Part shown: in pieces, positions 25,701-34,958 of the stretch
Position numbering within the stretch: the stretch's first letter is position 1
Layout: each line of letters opens with the position of its first letter
Notes under the pieces: generated by a model
What the model saw: the letters and a program-made list of their open reading frames with translations, nothing else
What the model was told of the DNA's origin: nothing
Databases searched by the model: none
Made by a program: the position numbers and the translations under genes
Assembly: GCF_051200825.1 (NCBI RefSeq)
Contig: NZ_CP195158.1
Location: forward strand, 124,001 to 188,000
Direction: 5' to 3'
Length of the DNA stretch: 64,000 nucleotides
Source: Formosa sp030427735
GTDB taxonomy: Bacteria; Bacteroidota; Bacteroidia; Flavobacteriales; Flavobacteriaceae

Positions 25701-26264
25701 TTAGCTTAGAAGTTTTTGAACTGTTTTAGGAAAATGTTCCATTTCTAATTCATGAATTTTAGCAGCAACATCTTCGGCGGTGTCGTTTGGCAACACGTCG
25801 CATTTTGCTTGAAAAATCGTAGCGCCTTCATCGTAATTCTCGTTTACATAATGTATGGTAATACCAGTTTCAGTTTCTTGGTTTGCGACTACAGCTTCGT
25901 GAACATGCATGCCGTACATGCCTTTACCTCCAAATTTTGGCAATAGGGCAGGGTGCACATTAATTACTTTGTTTGGGAATTCATTTAAAATATGCTCTGG
26001 GAATTTCCATAAAAAACCAGCGAGTATTATTAAATCTGGTGCTGTAGCTTGTAAAAGGTCTAATACGGTATTAGTTTTTGTAAATGCCGTTCTGTTAAAC
26101 GACATGGCGCTAACACCTAATGTCTTGCAGCGGTCCAGCACTTTGGCCTGCGGGTTGTTTGTAAGTACTAAAACCACTTTGGCGTCTTGGGTTGTGTTAA
26201 AGAATTTTATAAGGTTTTCTGCATTCGACCCAGAACCAGAAGCAAAGATTACAATTCGTTTCAT
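25701..26264 (-). CDS. purN: Phosphoribosylglycinamide formyltransferase
   Basis: Transfers a formyl group from 10-formyl-tetrahydrofolate to GAR, step three of purine synthesis. The 187 residues match PurN. The N-terminus reads IVIFASGSGSNAENLI (phosphate-binding); INVHPALLPKFGGKG carries the catalytic His; GITIHYVNENYDEG carries the conserved Asp near the active site. It leads a minus-strand operon with the cyclase-family and RNase H genes. The 237-base region to the divergent acpP gene must contain both promoters. Confidence 0.94.
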   Translation of the reverse strand: MKRIVIFASGSGSNAENLIKFFNTTQDAKVVLVLTNNPQAKVLDRCKTLGVSAMSFNRTAFTKTNTVLDLLQATAPDLIILAGFLWKFPEHILNEFPNKVINVHPALLPKFGGKGMYGMHVHEAVVANQETETGITIHYVNENYDEGATIFQAKCDVLPNDTAEDVAAKIHELEMEHFPKTVQKLLS

Positions 26265-26463
26265 GTTGTAAATAATTAAAATAATACTAACCTAGTTAAA
26301 AATAAAAATGTAGCGCCTAGGAAGTAAAAAAGATTTTAAATTTATAGGGTATAAAAAGGATTATTAATAATAAATAAGGTGTAAAATTAATTTACTTCAA
26401 TTTAATTTTAGTAATTTACAATCACATTTTTTAACTAATGGTGTGTTTTAAAATAAAGTTTTT

Positions 26464-26471
26464 TATTTTTG
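26464..26471 (+). promoter_or_regulatory. -7 promoter element of acpP
   Basis: TATTTTTG matches TAnnTTTG, 30 bases before the acpP start codon. The -33 region has no exact TTG. Confidence 0.4.
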
Positions 26472-26501
26472 CGACTTATTTAAAACTTAAAATTAAAGAT
26501 T

Positions 26502-26735
26502 ATGTCAGACATTGCATCAAGAGTAAAAGCGATTATCGTAGACAAATTAGGTGTTGATGAAAACGAAGTTGTAACAGAAGCTAGCTTCACTAACGATTTA
26601 GGAGCAGATTCATTAGACACTGTAGAATTAATTATGGAATTCGAAAAAGAATTCGATATTCAAATTCCAGATGATCAAGCAGAAAATATTGCAACAGTAG
26701 GTCAAGCTATATCATATATTGAAGCTGCAAAATAA
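26502..26735 (+). CDS. acpP: Acyl carrier protein
   Basis: Carries growing acyl chains in fatty acid synthesis. The protein is a 77-residue, very acidic helical bundle. The phosphopantetheine attachment site is Ser37 in DLGADSLDTVEL. It lies 13 bases before fabF, the classical acpP-fabF pair, and rnc follows, an order conserved in many bacteria. Confidence 0.97.
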   Translation: MSDIASRVKAIIVDKLGVDENEVVTEASFTNDLGADSLDTVELIMEFEKEFDIQIPDDQAENIATVGQAISYIEAAK

Positions 26736-26748
26736 GGAATAATATTTT

Positions 26749-27999
26749 ATGGAATTAAAGCGAGTTGTAGTTACAGGTTTAGGGGCTCTTACACCAATTG
26801 GAAATACCAAAGACGAATACTGGAATGGTCTAATTAGTGGTAAAAGTGGAGCTGCTCCTATAACATATTTTGATGCTGAGAAGTTCAAAACGAAATTCGC
26901 TTGCGAATTAAAAAATTTTAATCCTACCGATTTTCTAGATAGAAAAGAGGCTCGTAAAATGGATCGATTTACACAGTATGCGATGGTAGCTTCAGACGAA
27001 GCTATCGCCGATGCTAAGTTAGATTTAGATACCATTAATAAATTACGAGTAGGTGTAATTTGGGGCGCAGGAATTGGAGGTTTAGAAACATTTCAGGATG
27101 AAGTTTTAAACTTTGCCGCTGGAGATGGTTCGCCGCGATTCAATCCGTTTTTTATACCTAAAATGATTGCAGATATAGCACCTGGTAACATATCTATTAA
27201 AAATGGATTTATGGGACCAAACTATACTACGGTTTCTGCCTGTGCCTCCTCTGCAAATGCTATGATAGATGCTCTAAATTATATTAGATTAGGGCATTGC
27301 GATGTTGTAGTTACTGGAGGAAGCGAAGCAGCAGTTACCATTGCAGGAATGGGTGGTTTTAATGCGATGCACGCTTTATCTACAAGAAATGAAAGCCCAG
27401 AAACAGCATCTCGACCTTTTGATGCAACCAGAGATGGTTTTGTGTTAGGCGAAGGCGCTGGAGCAATTATTCTTGAAGAATACGAGCATGCTAAAGCTAG
27501 AGGAGCCAAAATTTATGCAGAGTTAGTAGGTGGAGGTATGTCGTCTGATGCACACCATATGACGGCGCCACACCCAGACGGTATAGGTGTTATGGCTGTA
27601 ATGAGAAATTGTTTGGAAAATGCAGGATTAAAACCAGAAGATGTAGACCATATTAATACCCATGGTACATCTACACCACTTGGTGATGTTGCAGAATTAA
27701 AAGCAATTACCGAAGTTTTTGGCGAACACGCTAAAACAATCAATATCAATTCAACAAAATCTATGACTGGCCATTTGTTAGGCGCTGCAGGAGCCATAGA
27801 AGCCATAGCCTCTATTTTAGCTATGGAAAATGGTATCGTGCCTCCTACAATAAACCATGAGGTTGTTGATGAAAAAATTGATCCGGAACTAAACTTAACA
27901 CTTAACAAAGCGCAAAAACGCGAAGTTAAAGTAGCTATGAGTAATACCTTTGGATTTGGCGGACATAACGCCTGTGTATTATTCAGAAAATTAGATTAA
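26749..27999 (+). CDS. fabF: Beta-ketoacyl-ACP synthase II
   Basis: Elongates acyl chains by condensing acyl-ACP with malonyl-ACP. The 416 residues match FabF. The catalytic triad can be placed: Cys165 in VSACASSANAM, His305 in NTHGTSTPLGD and His342 in MTGHLLGAAG, with typical family spacing. The end reads NTFGFGGHNACVLF. It is co-transcribed with acpP and probably rnc, whose start codon is 5 bases after the fabF stop. Confidence 0.97.
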   Translation: MELKRVVVTGLGALTPIGNTKDEYWNGLISGKSGAAPITYFDAEKFKTKFACELKNFNPTDFLDRKEARKMDRFTQYAMVASDEAIADAKLDLDTINKLRVGVIWGAGIGGLETFQDEVLNFAAGDGSPRFNPFFIPKMIADIAPGNISIKNGFMGPNYTTVSACASSANAMIDALNYIRLGHCDVVVTGGSEAAVTIAGMGGFNAMHALSTRNESPETASRPFDATRDGFVLGEGAGAIILEEYEHAKARGAKIYAELVGGGMSSDAHHMTAPHPDGIGVMAVMRNCLENAGLKPEDVDHINTHGTSTPLGDVAELKAITEVFGEHAKTININSTKSMTGHLLGAAGAIEAIASILAMENGIVPPTINHEVVDEKIDPELNLTLNKAQKREVKVAMSNTFGFGGHNACVLFRKLD

Positions 28000-28004
28000 A
28001 TCGA

Positions 28005-28745
28005 ATGAAGTACATTCGTAACATATTAAATTCCCGTTTTAACAACAACGGGAATTTTTTTATATCTATACGTAAAATCTTAGGTTTTAAACCTAAACAC
28101 TTGGCTATTTATAAAACAGCCTTTACCCACCGCTCTATGAATATTAGAGATAAAGAGGGTAATATAATTAACTACGAGCGTTTAGAATTTCTTGGCGATG
28201 CCATGCTGGGCGCTGTAATAGCATCGCATTTATTTACCGAAGTCCCAGGAGGAGACGAAGGTTATCTTACCAAAATGCGTTCAAAAATTGTAAGTCGCGA
28301 ACATCTAAACGATTTGGGTAAAGACCTGGATTTAATAGATTTGGTAGAGAGTAAAATACCAAAAGGCCAATTTGGCGACAACATACATGGTAACTTATTT
28401 GAAGCCTTGGTGGGAGCCATATTTTTGGATAGGGGATATAAGTATTGCGAAAAATTCATTTATAAACGTATCATCATTCCTTTTGTCGATATCGAAAAGT
28501 TAGAAGGCAAGGTTATCAGTTATAAGAGCTTGCTTATAGAATGGTGCCAAAAAGAAAAAAAGACGTTTAATTATGAAGTTTACGACGATACCGGAAACGA
28601 CGATGTAAGGCATTTTGCCGTAAAGCTTTCTATCGATAAAAAAGTGGTAGCCAAAGCCAGAGCTACATCAAAAAAGAAGGCCGAAGAAAAAGCATCTAAA
28701 CGCGCCTTTTTTGTATTTCAAAAACAAATTACCAAAGGAAATTAA
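28005..28745 (+). CDS. rnc: Ribonuclease III
   Basis: Cleaves double-stranded RNA in rRNA maturation and mRNA turnover. The 246 residues have the nuclease signature ERLEFLGDAMLG (Asp65 region) and a second acid cluster at NLFEALVGAIFLDRG, then a C-terminal double-stranded-RNA-binding domain from about residue 170 (YKSLLIEWCQ, ARATSKKKAEEKASKRAF). The N-terminus has a 30-residue extension before the nuclease fold. The DNA of codons 8-19 forms a terminator-like hairpin (28028-28061), so the coding start overlaps a possible fabF terminator or autoregulatory target. Confidence 0.95.
   Translation: MKYIRNILNSRFNNNGNFFISIRKILGFKPKHLAIYKTAFTHRSMNIRDKEGNIINYERLEFLGDAMLGAVIASHLFTEVPGGDEGYLTKMRSKIVSREHLNDLGKDLDLIDLVESKIPKGQFGDNIHGNLFEALVGAIFLDRGYKYCEKFIYKRIIIPFVDIEKLEGKVISYKSLLIEWCQKEKKTFNYEVYDDTGNDDVRHFAVKLSIDKKVVAKARATSKKKAEEKASKRAFFVFQKQITKGN
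28028..28061 (+). promoter_or_regulatory. Terminator-like hairpin inside the rnc start region
   Basis: AAATTCCCGTT (28028-28038) pairs perfectly with AACGGGAATTT (28047-28057) across an 8-base loop and is followed by T to 28061. It lies entirely within rnc codons 8-19. It could attenuate transcription between fabF and rnc, or serve as a cleavage target of RNase III itself, as is known for the rnc leader in E. coli. Confidence 0.6.
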
Positions 28746-28873
28746 ATTCTTTAACTTTTGTTAAAAAAACACTAAAACTAAAACGTTTTCGTGAAAATAT
28801 AACATTAAGATTAGCTTAAACCTCAGTTTTTAACGGTTATAAATGTTATATTTACATCTATAATTGTGTACTA

Positions 28874-29359
28874 ATGGCTATTCATAAACTTAATCTTGAA
28901 GACTTTTTAGACGATATAGATTATATATTAATTGCCATACATAGCAGATTAGACGATTATAGGCTAGCCTATTTTTTAAATAAAGTTTTAAACATTAAGC
29001 TAGCACGAAGAAAACAAGATGTAGACTATAAATATTTTTCGGCGTCTTATGCCTTATTCGAATGGAAAGATATTAAGCACTTAATCACTTATCATTTAGT
29101 GTCTAATATTTGTAAGCGCGAAGAAGATAGTTTACAAAGTTCGGGGTCTTTATTTAACACGCAGCATAAAATAATAAAATCTTATAACCTGCTTCCCGAA
29201 CTCAAGAACGTAGATTTTTTATTGAAAATAACCAAAGAAGATCTGCAAATAAGTGAAAAACTAATAGTAAATAAAATACAACAAATACCACAGGTAATTA
29301 CTACTTATACGGTAAATGTTGAACAATTAAAATCGAAAGACAATTTAATTTTTAATTAA
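28874..29359 (+). CDS. IPExxxVDY-family protein (function unknown)
   Basis: A 161-residue cytoplasmic protein. I recognise it by context and by the RRKQDVDYKYF segment as the flavobacterial family usually found directly before pyk; its function is not known. It is charged, mostly helical in appearance, with no signal peptide or membrane segment. Its stop codon overlaps the pyk start (TAATG at 29357-29361), so translation is probably coupled and a link to pyruvate kinase or glycolytic control is possible but inferred. Confidence 0.75.
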   Translation: MAIHKLNLEDFLDDIDYILIAIHSRLDDYRLAYFLNKVLNIKLARRKQDVDYKYFSASYALFEWKDIKHLITYHLVSNICKREEDSLQSSGSLFNTQHKIIKSYNLLPELKNVDFLLKITKEDLQISEKLIVNKIQQIPQVITTYTVNVEQLKSKDNLIFN

Positions 29360-30810
29360 TGTTAAGAAGAAAGAAAACCAAAATAGTGGCTACCCTAGGG
29401 CCAGCAACAAGCACCAAAGAAGTATTAAAGGGTATGTTAGAAGAAGGTGTAGATGTGTTTAGAGTAAACTTTTCGCATGCCGATTATGCCGATGTTGCCG
29501 AACGCATAAAAATGATTCGGGAGTTAAACGATGAATTTGGATATAATGCAGCGATACTTGGTGACTTACAAGGGCCTAAACTTCGTGTAGGCGTAATGAA
29601 AGGCGAGGTTTTTGTAAATCCAGGCGACGAAATAATTTTTGCAACTGGAAAAAAGTTTGAAGGCACAAAAGAGCGTGTTTACATGACTTACGAGCAGTTT
29701 CCGCAAGATGCTAAACCAGGAGAGCGCATTCTTCTTGATGATGGTAAATTAATTTTTGAAGTCGTTTCAACCGATAAAAAGAGCGAAGTTAAAGCACGAG
29801 TTATTCAAGGAGGTCCTTTAAAATCTAAAAAAGGAGTAAACTTACCAAACACCAATATTTCTCAGCCAGCACTTACCGAAAAAGATGTGGAAGATGCCAT
29901 CTTTGCGTGTTCGCAACAAGTAGATTGGATGGCACTATCGTTTGTGCGCCACGCCGAAGATTTAATGCAATTACAAGAGCTTATTAAACAACACAGCGAT
30001 CATAAAATTCCTATTGTTGCAAAAATAGAAAAGCCAGAAGCGGTAGAAAATATCGATAAAATTGTAGCGTATTGCGATGGTTTAATGGTAGCTCGTGGCG
30101 ATTTAGGGGTTGAAATTCCAGCTCAGGAAGTACCTTTAATTCAGAAACAATTAGTGCGTTGTGCAAAAAAAGCCAGAATTCCTGTAATTATTGCAACCCA
30201 AATGATGGAAACCATGATTTCTAGCCTAACACCAACGCGTGCAGAGGTTAACGACGTTGCAAACTCGGTTATGGATGGTGCCGATGCGGTAATGCTTTCT
30301 GGAGAAACTTCGGTAGGGCAGTACCCTGTTCAGGTAATCAGACAAATGTCTGATATTATTAAAAGTGTAGAAGATTCTCCGCTTATTAAAGTACCACAAT
30401 CACCGCCACACATTCGTACAAAACGTTATATCACTAAATCTATTTGTTTCCACGCCGCTAATATGGCTAACGAAATTAATGCAAAAGCCATTTCTACACT
30501 TACGAATAGTGGATATACAGCGTTTCAGATTTCAGCTTGGAGGCCATCGGCACATATTTTAGTGTTTACATCTAATAAGCGTATTTTAACGCAGTTAAAT
30601 TTACTTTGGGGGGTTAAGGCATTTTATTACGATAAGTTTGTAACAACCGATGAAACTATCGAGGATGTTAATGCTTTGGCTTGCGAAAAAGGATATTTAG
30701 AAGAAGGCGACATGTTAATTAGTTTAGCCGCGATGCCAATTCAAGAAAAAGGCATGGTGAATACCTTACGTGTGTCTGAAATTACAGATTGTAACTTAAG
30801 AAAAAAGTAA
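29359..30810 (+). CDS. pyk: Pyruvate kinase
   Basis: Makes pyruvate and ATP from phosphoenolpyruvate and ADP. The 483 residues cover the A, B and C domains. Visible: KTKIVATLGPATS at the N-terminus, DVFRVNFSHADY, and the signature IPIVAKIEKPEAVENID with the catalytic Lys, followed by DGLMVARGDLGVEIP and PVIIATQMMETM. The C-terminal domain is complete. Start and preceding stop overlap by one base, so it is translationally coupled to the IPExxxVDY gene. PEP carboxylase is encoded 17 kb to the right. Confidence 0.97.
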   Translation: MLRRKKTKIVATLGPATSTKEVLKGMLEEGVDVFRVNFSHADYADVAERIKMIRELNDEFGYNAAILGDLQGPKLRVGVMKGEVFVNPGDEIIFATGKKFEGTKERVYMTYEQFPQDAKPGERILLDDGKLIFEVVSTDKKSEVKARVIQGGPLKSKKGVNLPNTNISQPALTEKDVEDAIFACSQQVDWMALSFVRHAEDLMQLQELIKQHSDHKIPIVAKIEKPEAVENIDKIVAYCDGLMVARGDLGVEIPAQEVPLIQKQLVRCAKKARIPVIIATQMMETMISSLTPTRAEVNDVANSVMDGADAVMLSGETSVGQYPVQVIRQMSDIIKSVEDSPLIKVPQSPPHIRTKRYITKSICFHAANMANEINAKAISTLTNSGYTAFQISAWRPSAHILVFTSNKRILTQLNLLWGVKAFYYDKFVTTDETIEDVNALACEKGYLEEGDMLISLAAMPIQEKGMVNTLRVSEITDCNLRKK

Positions 30811-30840
30811 TAAAAGTAGTATTACTTTAATGATAAATAA

Positions 30841-30872
30841 AAGCCTCAACATTATTTTGTTGAGGCTTTTTT
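30841..30872. terminator. Terminator of pyk, possibly bidirectional
   Basis: AAGCCTCAAC (30841-30850) pairs with GTTGAGGCTT (30859-30868), followed by six T. An A-rich flank on the left could serve the converging DUF4374 gene. Confidence 0.82.
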
Positions 30873-30922
30873 AATAGCTTAATTTTTAAAATTAAGTCTA
30901 TTTTAATTAACACAATTCTGTT

Positions 30923-32284
30923 TTAGAATGTTCCAATATAGTGGCTACCTTCAACATTTACTAATTCAGCACCTTTTGTAACTTCACCAGTTTCGGTTTC
31001 TATAGCATAAATGTTTCCGTTTTTACCAACAGGAGCTTCTGTAACGAATATTTCTGTACCATTAACAGCAAAACCTTGGTATTGGAATAAGTAAAAATCT
31101 GGCTCGTAAGGAATAGCATCAATTTTTTGAGCTGTTCTTGCATTTAAATCAATAAGTGCAAAATAGCCTTGTGCTCCAGCTGCACCTTCAGCAGAACCTG
31201 CATGACGGTATGCTAAAACACCTTTACCATTTTCTGCTGGTCTCCATGCTAAAATGTAAGCATCTTCTACACCTAAGGCATCATCTAAATTGAATACATA
31301 AGAATCATCATATTGATTATTAGCACCTATTCTTAAAATGTGAGAACCGTTAGGATCGCCTTGGTTTGCTTGGTAAACAGCACCATTATACTCAAAAGAA
31401 TTAATACTACGGTAACCATTTGTGTTACCATAGCCAACAGTAGAAGTAATTACAGTTGGGTTTAATAGTGATGGATAATCTAACACTATAGTTTTAGAAG
31501 CTAAAATATCGTAACCGTTATCAGATTCTCCAGTTGCAGGATCTACTTTACTTAAACGTGCGCCAATGTATAGTTTATCGCCAGCAGCGTTTAACGTTGG
31601 CATGTCTATTCTTGAAATGTAATAACCTTGTGCTTCCTCTTCGGCACTTAACGGAATGCTAGATTCTTGAAAGTTTCTTATTAAGGAATTTTCTAAATCT
31701 AAAGTTAGCACACCCATGGTTGCTTCAGTACGTAGGTAGGTGTCGTCTGTAACGTCATCTGGAGTTCCGTTATCGTCTACTTGATGTTCGGTAGAAACGT
31801 AAACAGCACAACCAGTTTTATCGCCATCAAATAATTTTATCCATCTTGGAGCAGTACCAACATAAGGCGCAATACTAATTTCTGAACCTGTTGGCGTAAA
31901 GTTTTGGTCACCTTTTACGGTATACTTTGAATAGTTTCCTCCTGTATCTCCGGCGTAGCTTATATTAAAAATAGTATTGCCGTCTTCTGAAGCTTGTAAA
32001 CGTGCTGTACGGTTTGATGGAACAATAAAACCATTGTCGAAAGGCGCAATAGATTTTGTAGGATCTTTAGCATCTTCTGCACTGATGGAATAGATTAAAG
32101 TTCCACCGTTTCCATCACCAGGGTTTGAGCCCATTCTTGCTCCTGCAACGGTTATCCATCGGGTATCTTCAAGTTGCTCTTCTTCTTTTTCGTCCGAAGA
32201 GTCATCGTCACTACAGCTAGTCGTAAGTACTAATGCACTTAAGGCAAGCGACATAAATTTAAGGTTTAAAAATCGATTTTTCAT
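30923..32284 (-). CDS. DUF4374-family outer membrane lipoprotein, probable siderophore/iron-uptake partner
   Basis: A 453-residue lipoprotein (signal ending LTTSC, lipidated Cys24, followed by an acidic linker rich in Asp and Glu). The rest is a repetitive beta-rich body of the DUF4374 type, probably a beta-propeller. The gene follows a TonB-dependent receptor by 14 bases on the same strand. I recall DUF4374 proteins as surface partners of iron or siderophore receptors in Bacteroides (XusB-like); applying that here is inference. The acidic linker after the lipid Cys resembles surface-export signals of Bacteroidota lipoproteins. Confidence 0.82.
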   Translation of the reverse strand: MKNRFLNLKFMSLALSALVLTTSCSDDDSSDEKEEEQLEDTRWITVAGARMGSNPGDGNGGTLIYSISAEDAKDPTKSIAPFDNGFIVPSNRTARLQASEDGNTIFNISYAGDTGGNYSKYTVKGDQNFTPTGSEISIAPYVGTAPRWIKLFDGDKTGCAVYVSTEHQVDDNGTPDDVTDDTYLRTEATMGVLTLDLENSLIRNFQESSIPLSAEEEAQGYYISRIDMPTLNAAGDKLYIGARLSKVDPATGESDNGYDILASKTIVLDYPSLLNPTVITSTVGYGNTNGYRSINSFEYNGAVYQANQGDPNGSHILRIGANNQYDDSYVFNLDDALGVEDAYILAWRPAENGKGVLAYRHAGSAEGAAGAQGYFALIDLNARTAQKIDAIPYEPDFYLFQYQGFAVNGTEIFVTEAPVGKNGNIYAIETETGEVTKGAELVNVEGSHYIGTF

Positions 32285-32298
32285 AGTTATTAATTGAT

Positions 32299-34743
32299 TT
32301 ATAATTTATTGAATATGTAATTTAATTTTAAATAGAATGCTCTTCCTGGCTTTTGAACAGATCGGTTATCATAAGCGGCTTGGTCAAAAATATTTTTGAC
32401 ATCAAAGCTTAGTACGAAGTTTTCTTTTGGAAACGAATAGCTAAGTCCAAAATCATTTATAAATTGTGTAGGAACCAAATTTCTACCATCATCTATCGTG
32501 TTTCCATAAACAATAATATATGAGAATTCGTCTGTAAAGTAAGCGTTGTAAAATAAGTTTAAACGCCCTTTTTCTTGAATAAAATTATTTATAGAGTAAC
32601 GCAAAGCACCATTCATGGTAAATAACGGTGTATTAGGTACATCAGTAATATTACCGTACTGATTTTCAAATTCTAGTGTTAGTCGAGAAAGGTTGAAGTT
32701 GAATCCAAAATTATTTTTATACGTGTAGTTTAGTTGAAATTCTATACCTTGGGAGGTGGTTTCTTCATTAAAGTTGTCGTATTGAACAAGTTCGTCGTTT
32801 TCCCATCTGTCTCCAGCACTTGGAGGTAAGCCTATTATGTCCTGAATTTTTCTGGAAAACAGATTTGTTGTTACCAGTAATTTGTGATTATTGAAATTGA
32901 ATTCCCCGAACCTAAACCCCAAATTTATATTGTTACTTATTTCGGGTTTTATGCTTGGGTTTTCTACAACATTATCTCCAGCATCTCCAAAAACCTCAGT
33001 TTCATTAGGCAATCGGATAGCTCTTTCTGCAGAAGCTAGTACCGTAAAATTTTGGAAAAGTGCATAAGATGAGGCAAATCCAAAACCGTTATAATGTTTA
33101 TTACTGGTATATATATCTTCAATTACTTCGGTTCTATCATCGTTAAATTCAGGCCTAATGCGTTCTACCTTTTGACGATAATGTTTGCCAAATAGGTTGA
33201 ATTTTAATTTATCGTCGAATGCGTTTAATTCATAACTTAAAGAAAAAATGTTTTTGTGTAAATTACTGGTTTGTCTAAACGTGTTTTCCAATAAAGAAAC
33301 CATCTCGTCGTGGTCTTCTCTATCTACTCCACTGTAAATATGATTTAATAATAATTTATGATGATTATTAATTTCATAATTGATTCCAGAACGTATTGAA
33401 GCTACTTTTCTATTTATGTTGAGTAAAGTTGGGCCGCCTTCTTGTTGCGAGCCCCAAGAGTTTTCTAAATCGATAGACTCCCCATAGGGATCTGAAAAAT
33501 CTACAGGGCGTTGTTGTCTAACACCTAGCCAAGTGTAAGCGTAGGCTGTTGTGTCGTTAACAATTCTGTTTCTTTCTCCAATTAATCCGTTTGTATTAAA
33601 ATCCAGACCTTGTACGAATAAATCTTTCTTTTGGTAGTTGAAATTAGTAAGTAAAGCATCAGATTCTAAAAAACGACCTTTATATGGGTGAATAGTCATA
33701 AAAGCACCATGCTGTACTTCTTTGTAGTCATCAGAACCAGTTATACCAATAAAAAATTGGTCAGCCCATTTTACATTAGTAAAACCAAACTCCATCATCC
33801 CTCCAGTAGATTTATAGGCGTCGTTAAAACGTCTTGCTGTTATTGGGATTTGACTACCATCAACCTCAATGTGTTTTACTTGTCCGCCCCAAACTTTATA
33901 ATCGTTGTCGGAATAATTATAAAAGCCAGAAGCTTTTACAGTAAAGCCCGATTTATCGAATCTATACAGGCCGTTAGCGCTGGTTTGTAACGTGTTAAAT
34001 GAGCCGTAAGATACCGAAGCATTAAAGTTTGTTCTGGTAGAATTCTGTAAAACAATATTAATGGCTCCTCCTAAAGCATCATCGGCTAAATGCCCGGGCA
34101 CAACACCTTTGTATACTTCAATACGTTTAATCATTGATGGCGGGATACTGTTTAAGTTAAACGAAGAACCATAAACCGAGATAGGAATACCATCAATAAA
34201 AATACGAACAGCGCCACCAGACAAACCGTTTAAACTATACTGTACTTGTGAACCTAAACCACCATTTTGTCTTAGTTTTACACCAACTGTGGTGTTTAAC
34301 AGTTCGTTGGTTTGTATGTTTCTTAAACTAGCCTCTTTGGTTTCAACAACATTTACGGAAAACCCCTCATTTTCTATTTTCGACTTTGTAGATTGAGTTT
34401 GTACTAAAACTTCTTCTAAGTCATGAAATTCGGTGATTTCTAAAGTAGCATGATGGGTTTTATCAGTCGCATCATGAACAACATTTATACTGTGAGACTT
34501 TGCATTCAAGGAATGCATTTGAATATTATAATTACCGTACGGAATGTTTTTAAACAAATACTCACCATTAATATCCGAAATGGTTTCGTGTTTAAGATCG
34601 TTTCCTGTTAAAACAATATGTGCACCTAAAACGGGTTCGTTATTATCAAAAATAACGGAGCCCTTTAAATGCCCTTGTTGAGCGATTAAAATATAGCTAG
34701 TTAGAAAAAAACAAATACTTAAAAGTCTTTGGTTTAAGACCAT
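32299..34743 (-). CDS. TonB-dependent receptor with N-terminal carboxypeptidase-like domain
   Basis: An outer membrane transporter of 814 residues. After the signal peptide (ending LIAQ) comes a carboxypeptidase-regulatory-like beta domain (GSVIFDNNEPVLGAHIVL), a plug (LNTTVGVKLRQNGGLG to FIDGIP and IKRIEVYKGVVP) and a 22-strand barrel ending KLNYIFNKL with a strand-like C-terminus. It lacks the SusC length (about 1000) and has no SusD partner. The DUF4374 lipoprotein lies 14 bases downstream, so a metal-siderophore or haem substrate is more likely than a glycan. It has a well-formed promoter and upstream direct repeats. Confidence 0.93.
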   Translation of the reverse strand: MVLNQRLLSICFFLTSYILIAQQGHLKGSVIFDNNEPVLGAHIVLTGNDLKHETISDINGEYLFKNIPYGNYNIQMHSLNAKSHSINVVHDATDKTHHATLEITEFHDLEEVLVQTQSTKSKIENEGFSVNVVETKEASLRNIQTNELLNTTVGVKLRQNGGLGSQVQYSLNGLSGGAVRIFIDGIPISVYGSSFNLNSIPPSMIKRIEVYKGVVPGHLADDALGGAINIVLQNSTRTNFNASVSYGSFNTLQTSANGLYRFDKSGFTVKASGFYNYSDNDYKVWGGQVKHIEVDGSQIPITARRFNDAYKSTGGMMEFGFTNVKWADQFFIGITGSDDYKEVQHGAFMTIHPYKGRFLESDALLTNFNYQKKDLFVQGLDFNTNGLIGERNRIVNDTTAYAYTWLGVRQQRPVDFSDPYGESIDLENSWGSQQEGGPTLLNINRKVASIRSGINYEINNHHKLLLNHIYSGVDREDHDEMVSLLENTFRQTSNLHKNIFSLSYELNAFDDKLKFNLFGKHYRQKVERIRPEFNDDRTEVIEDIYTSNKHYNGFGFASSYALFQNFTVLASAERAIRLPNETEVFGDAGDNVVENPSIKPEISNNINLGFRFGEFNFNNHKLLVTTNLFSRKIQDIIGLPPSAGDRWENDELVQYDNFNEETTSQGIEFQLNYTYKNNFGFNFNLSRLTLEFENQYGNITDVPNTPLFTMNGALRYSINNFIQEKGRLNLFYNAYFTDEFSYIIVYGNTIDDGRNLVPTQFINDFGLSYSFPKENFVLSFDVKNIFDQAAYDNRSVQKPGRAFYLKLNYIFNKL

Positions 34744-34760
34744 GATTAAAAATTTTCACG

Positions 34761-34791
34761 CAAAACTAATTTTTATTTAGATTTATTACAA
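34761..34791 (-). promoter_or_regulatory. Promoter of the TonB receptor / DUF4374 operon
   Basis: On the minus strand TTG (34791-34789), a 20-base gap and TAGTTTTG (34768-34761) fit the phylum's promoter form exactly. The transcript leader would be only 10-15 bases. Confidence 0.62.
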
Positions 34792-34797
34792 ATAAAA

Positions 34798-34832
34798 ATA
34801 GCGGTTTTAGACAAGAGTATTGCGGTTTTGGA
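34798..34832. repeat. Direct repeats upstream of the TonB receptor promoter
   Basis: ATAGCGGTTTTAGA (34798-34811) and ATTGCGGTTTTGGA (34819-34832) match at 12 of 14 positions with starts 21 bases apart, two helical turns. They lie directly upstream of the -33 element of the minus-strand promoter, where an activator would bind. Confidence 0.5.
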
Positions 34833-34958
34833 AATACTTAAGTTTGTTGTTTAAAATGTTATGAATTTGTTAATTATTCTCGTTTTAATAGAGGATATGA
34901 TAATTGATGTGGGTGAATATGAAGTGATTTCATAAAATAAAGCAATCTGGTTGCCAAC

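Noticed and set aside
26265..26501. Riboswitch or attenuator between purN and acpP
   Set aside because: The region is very AT-rich with only a -7 promoter match; I found no conserved aptamer-like pairing such as a purine riboswitch core.
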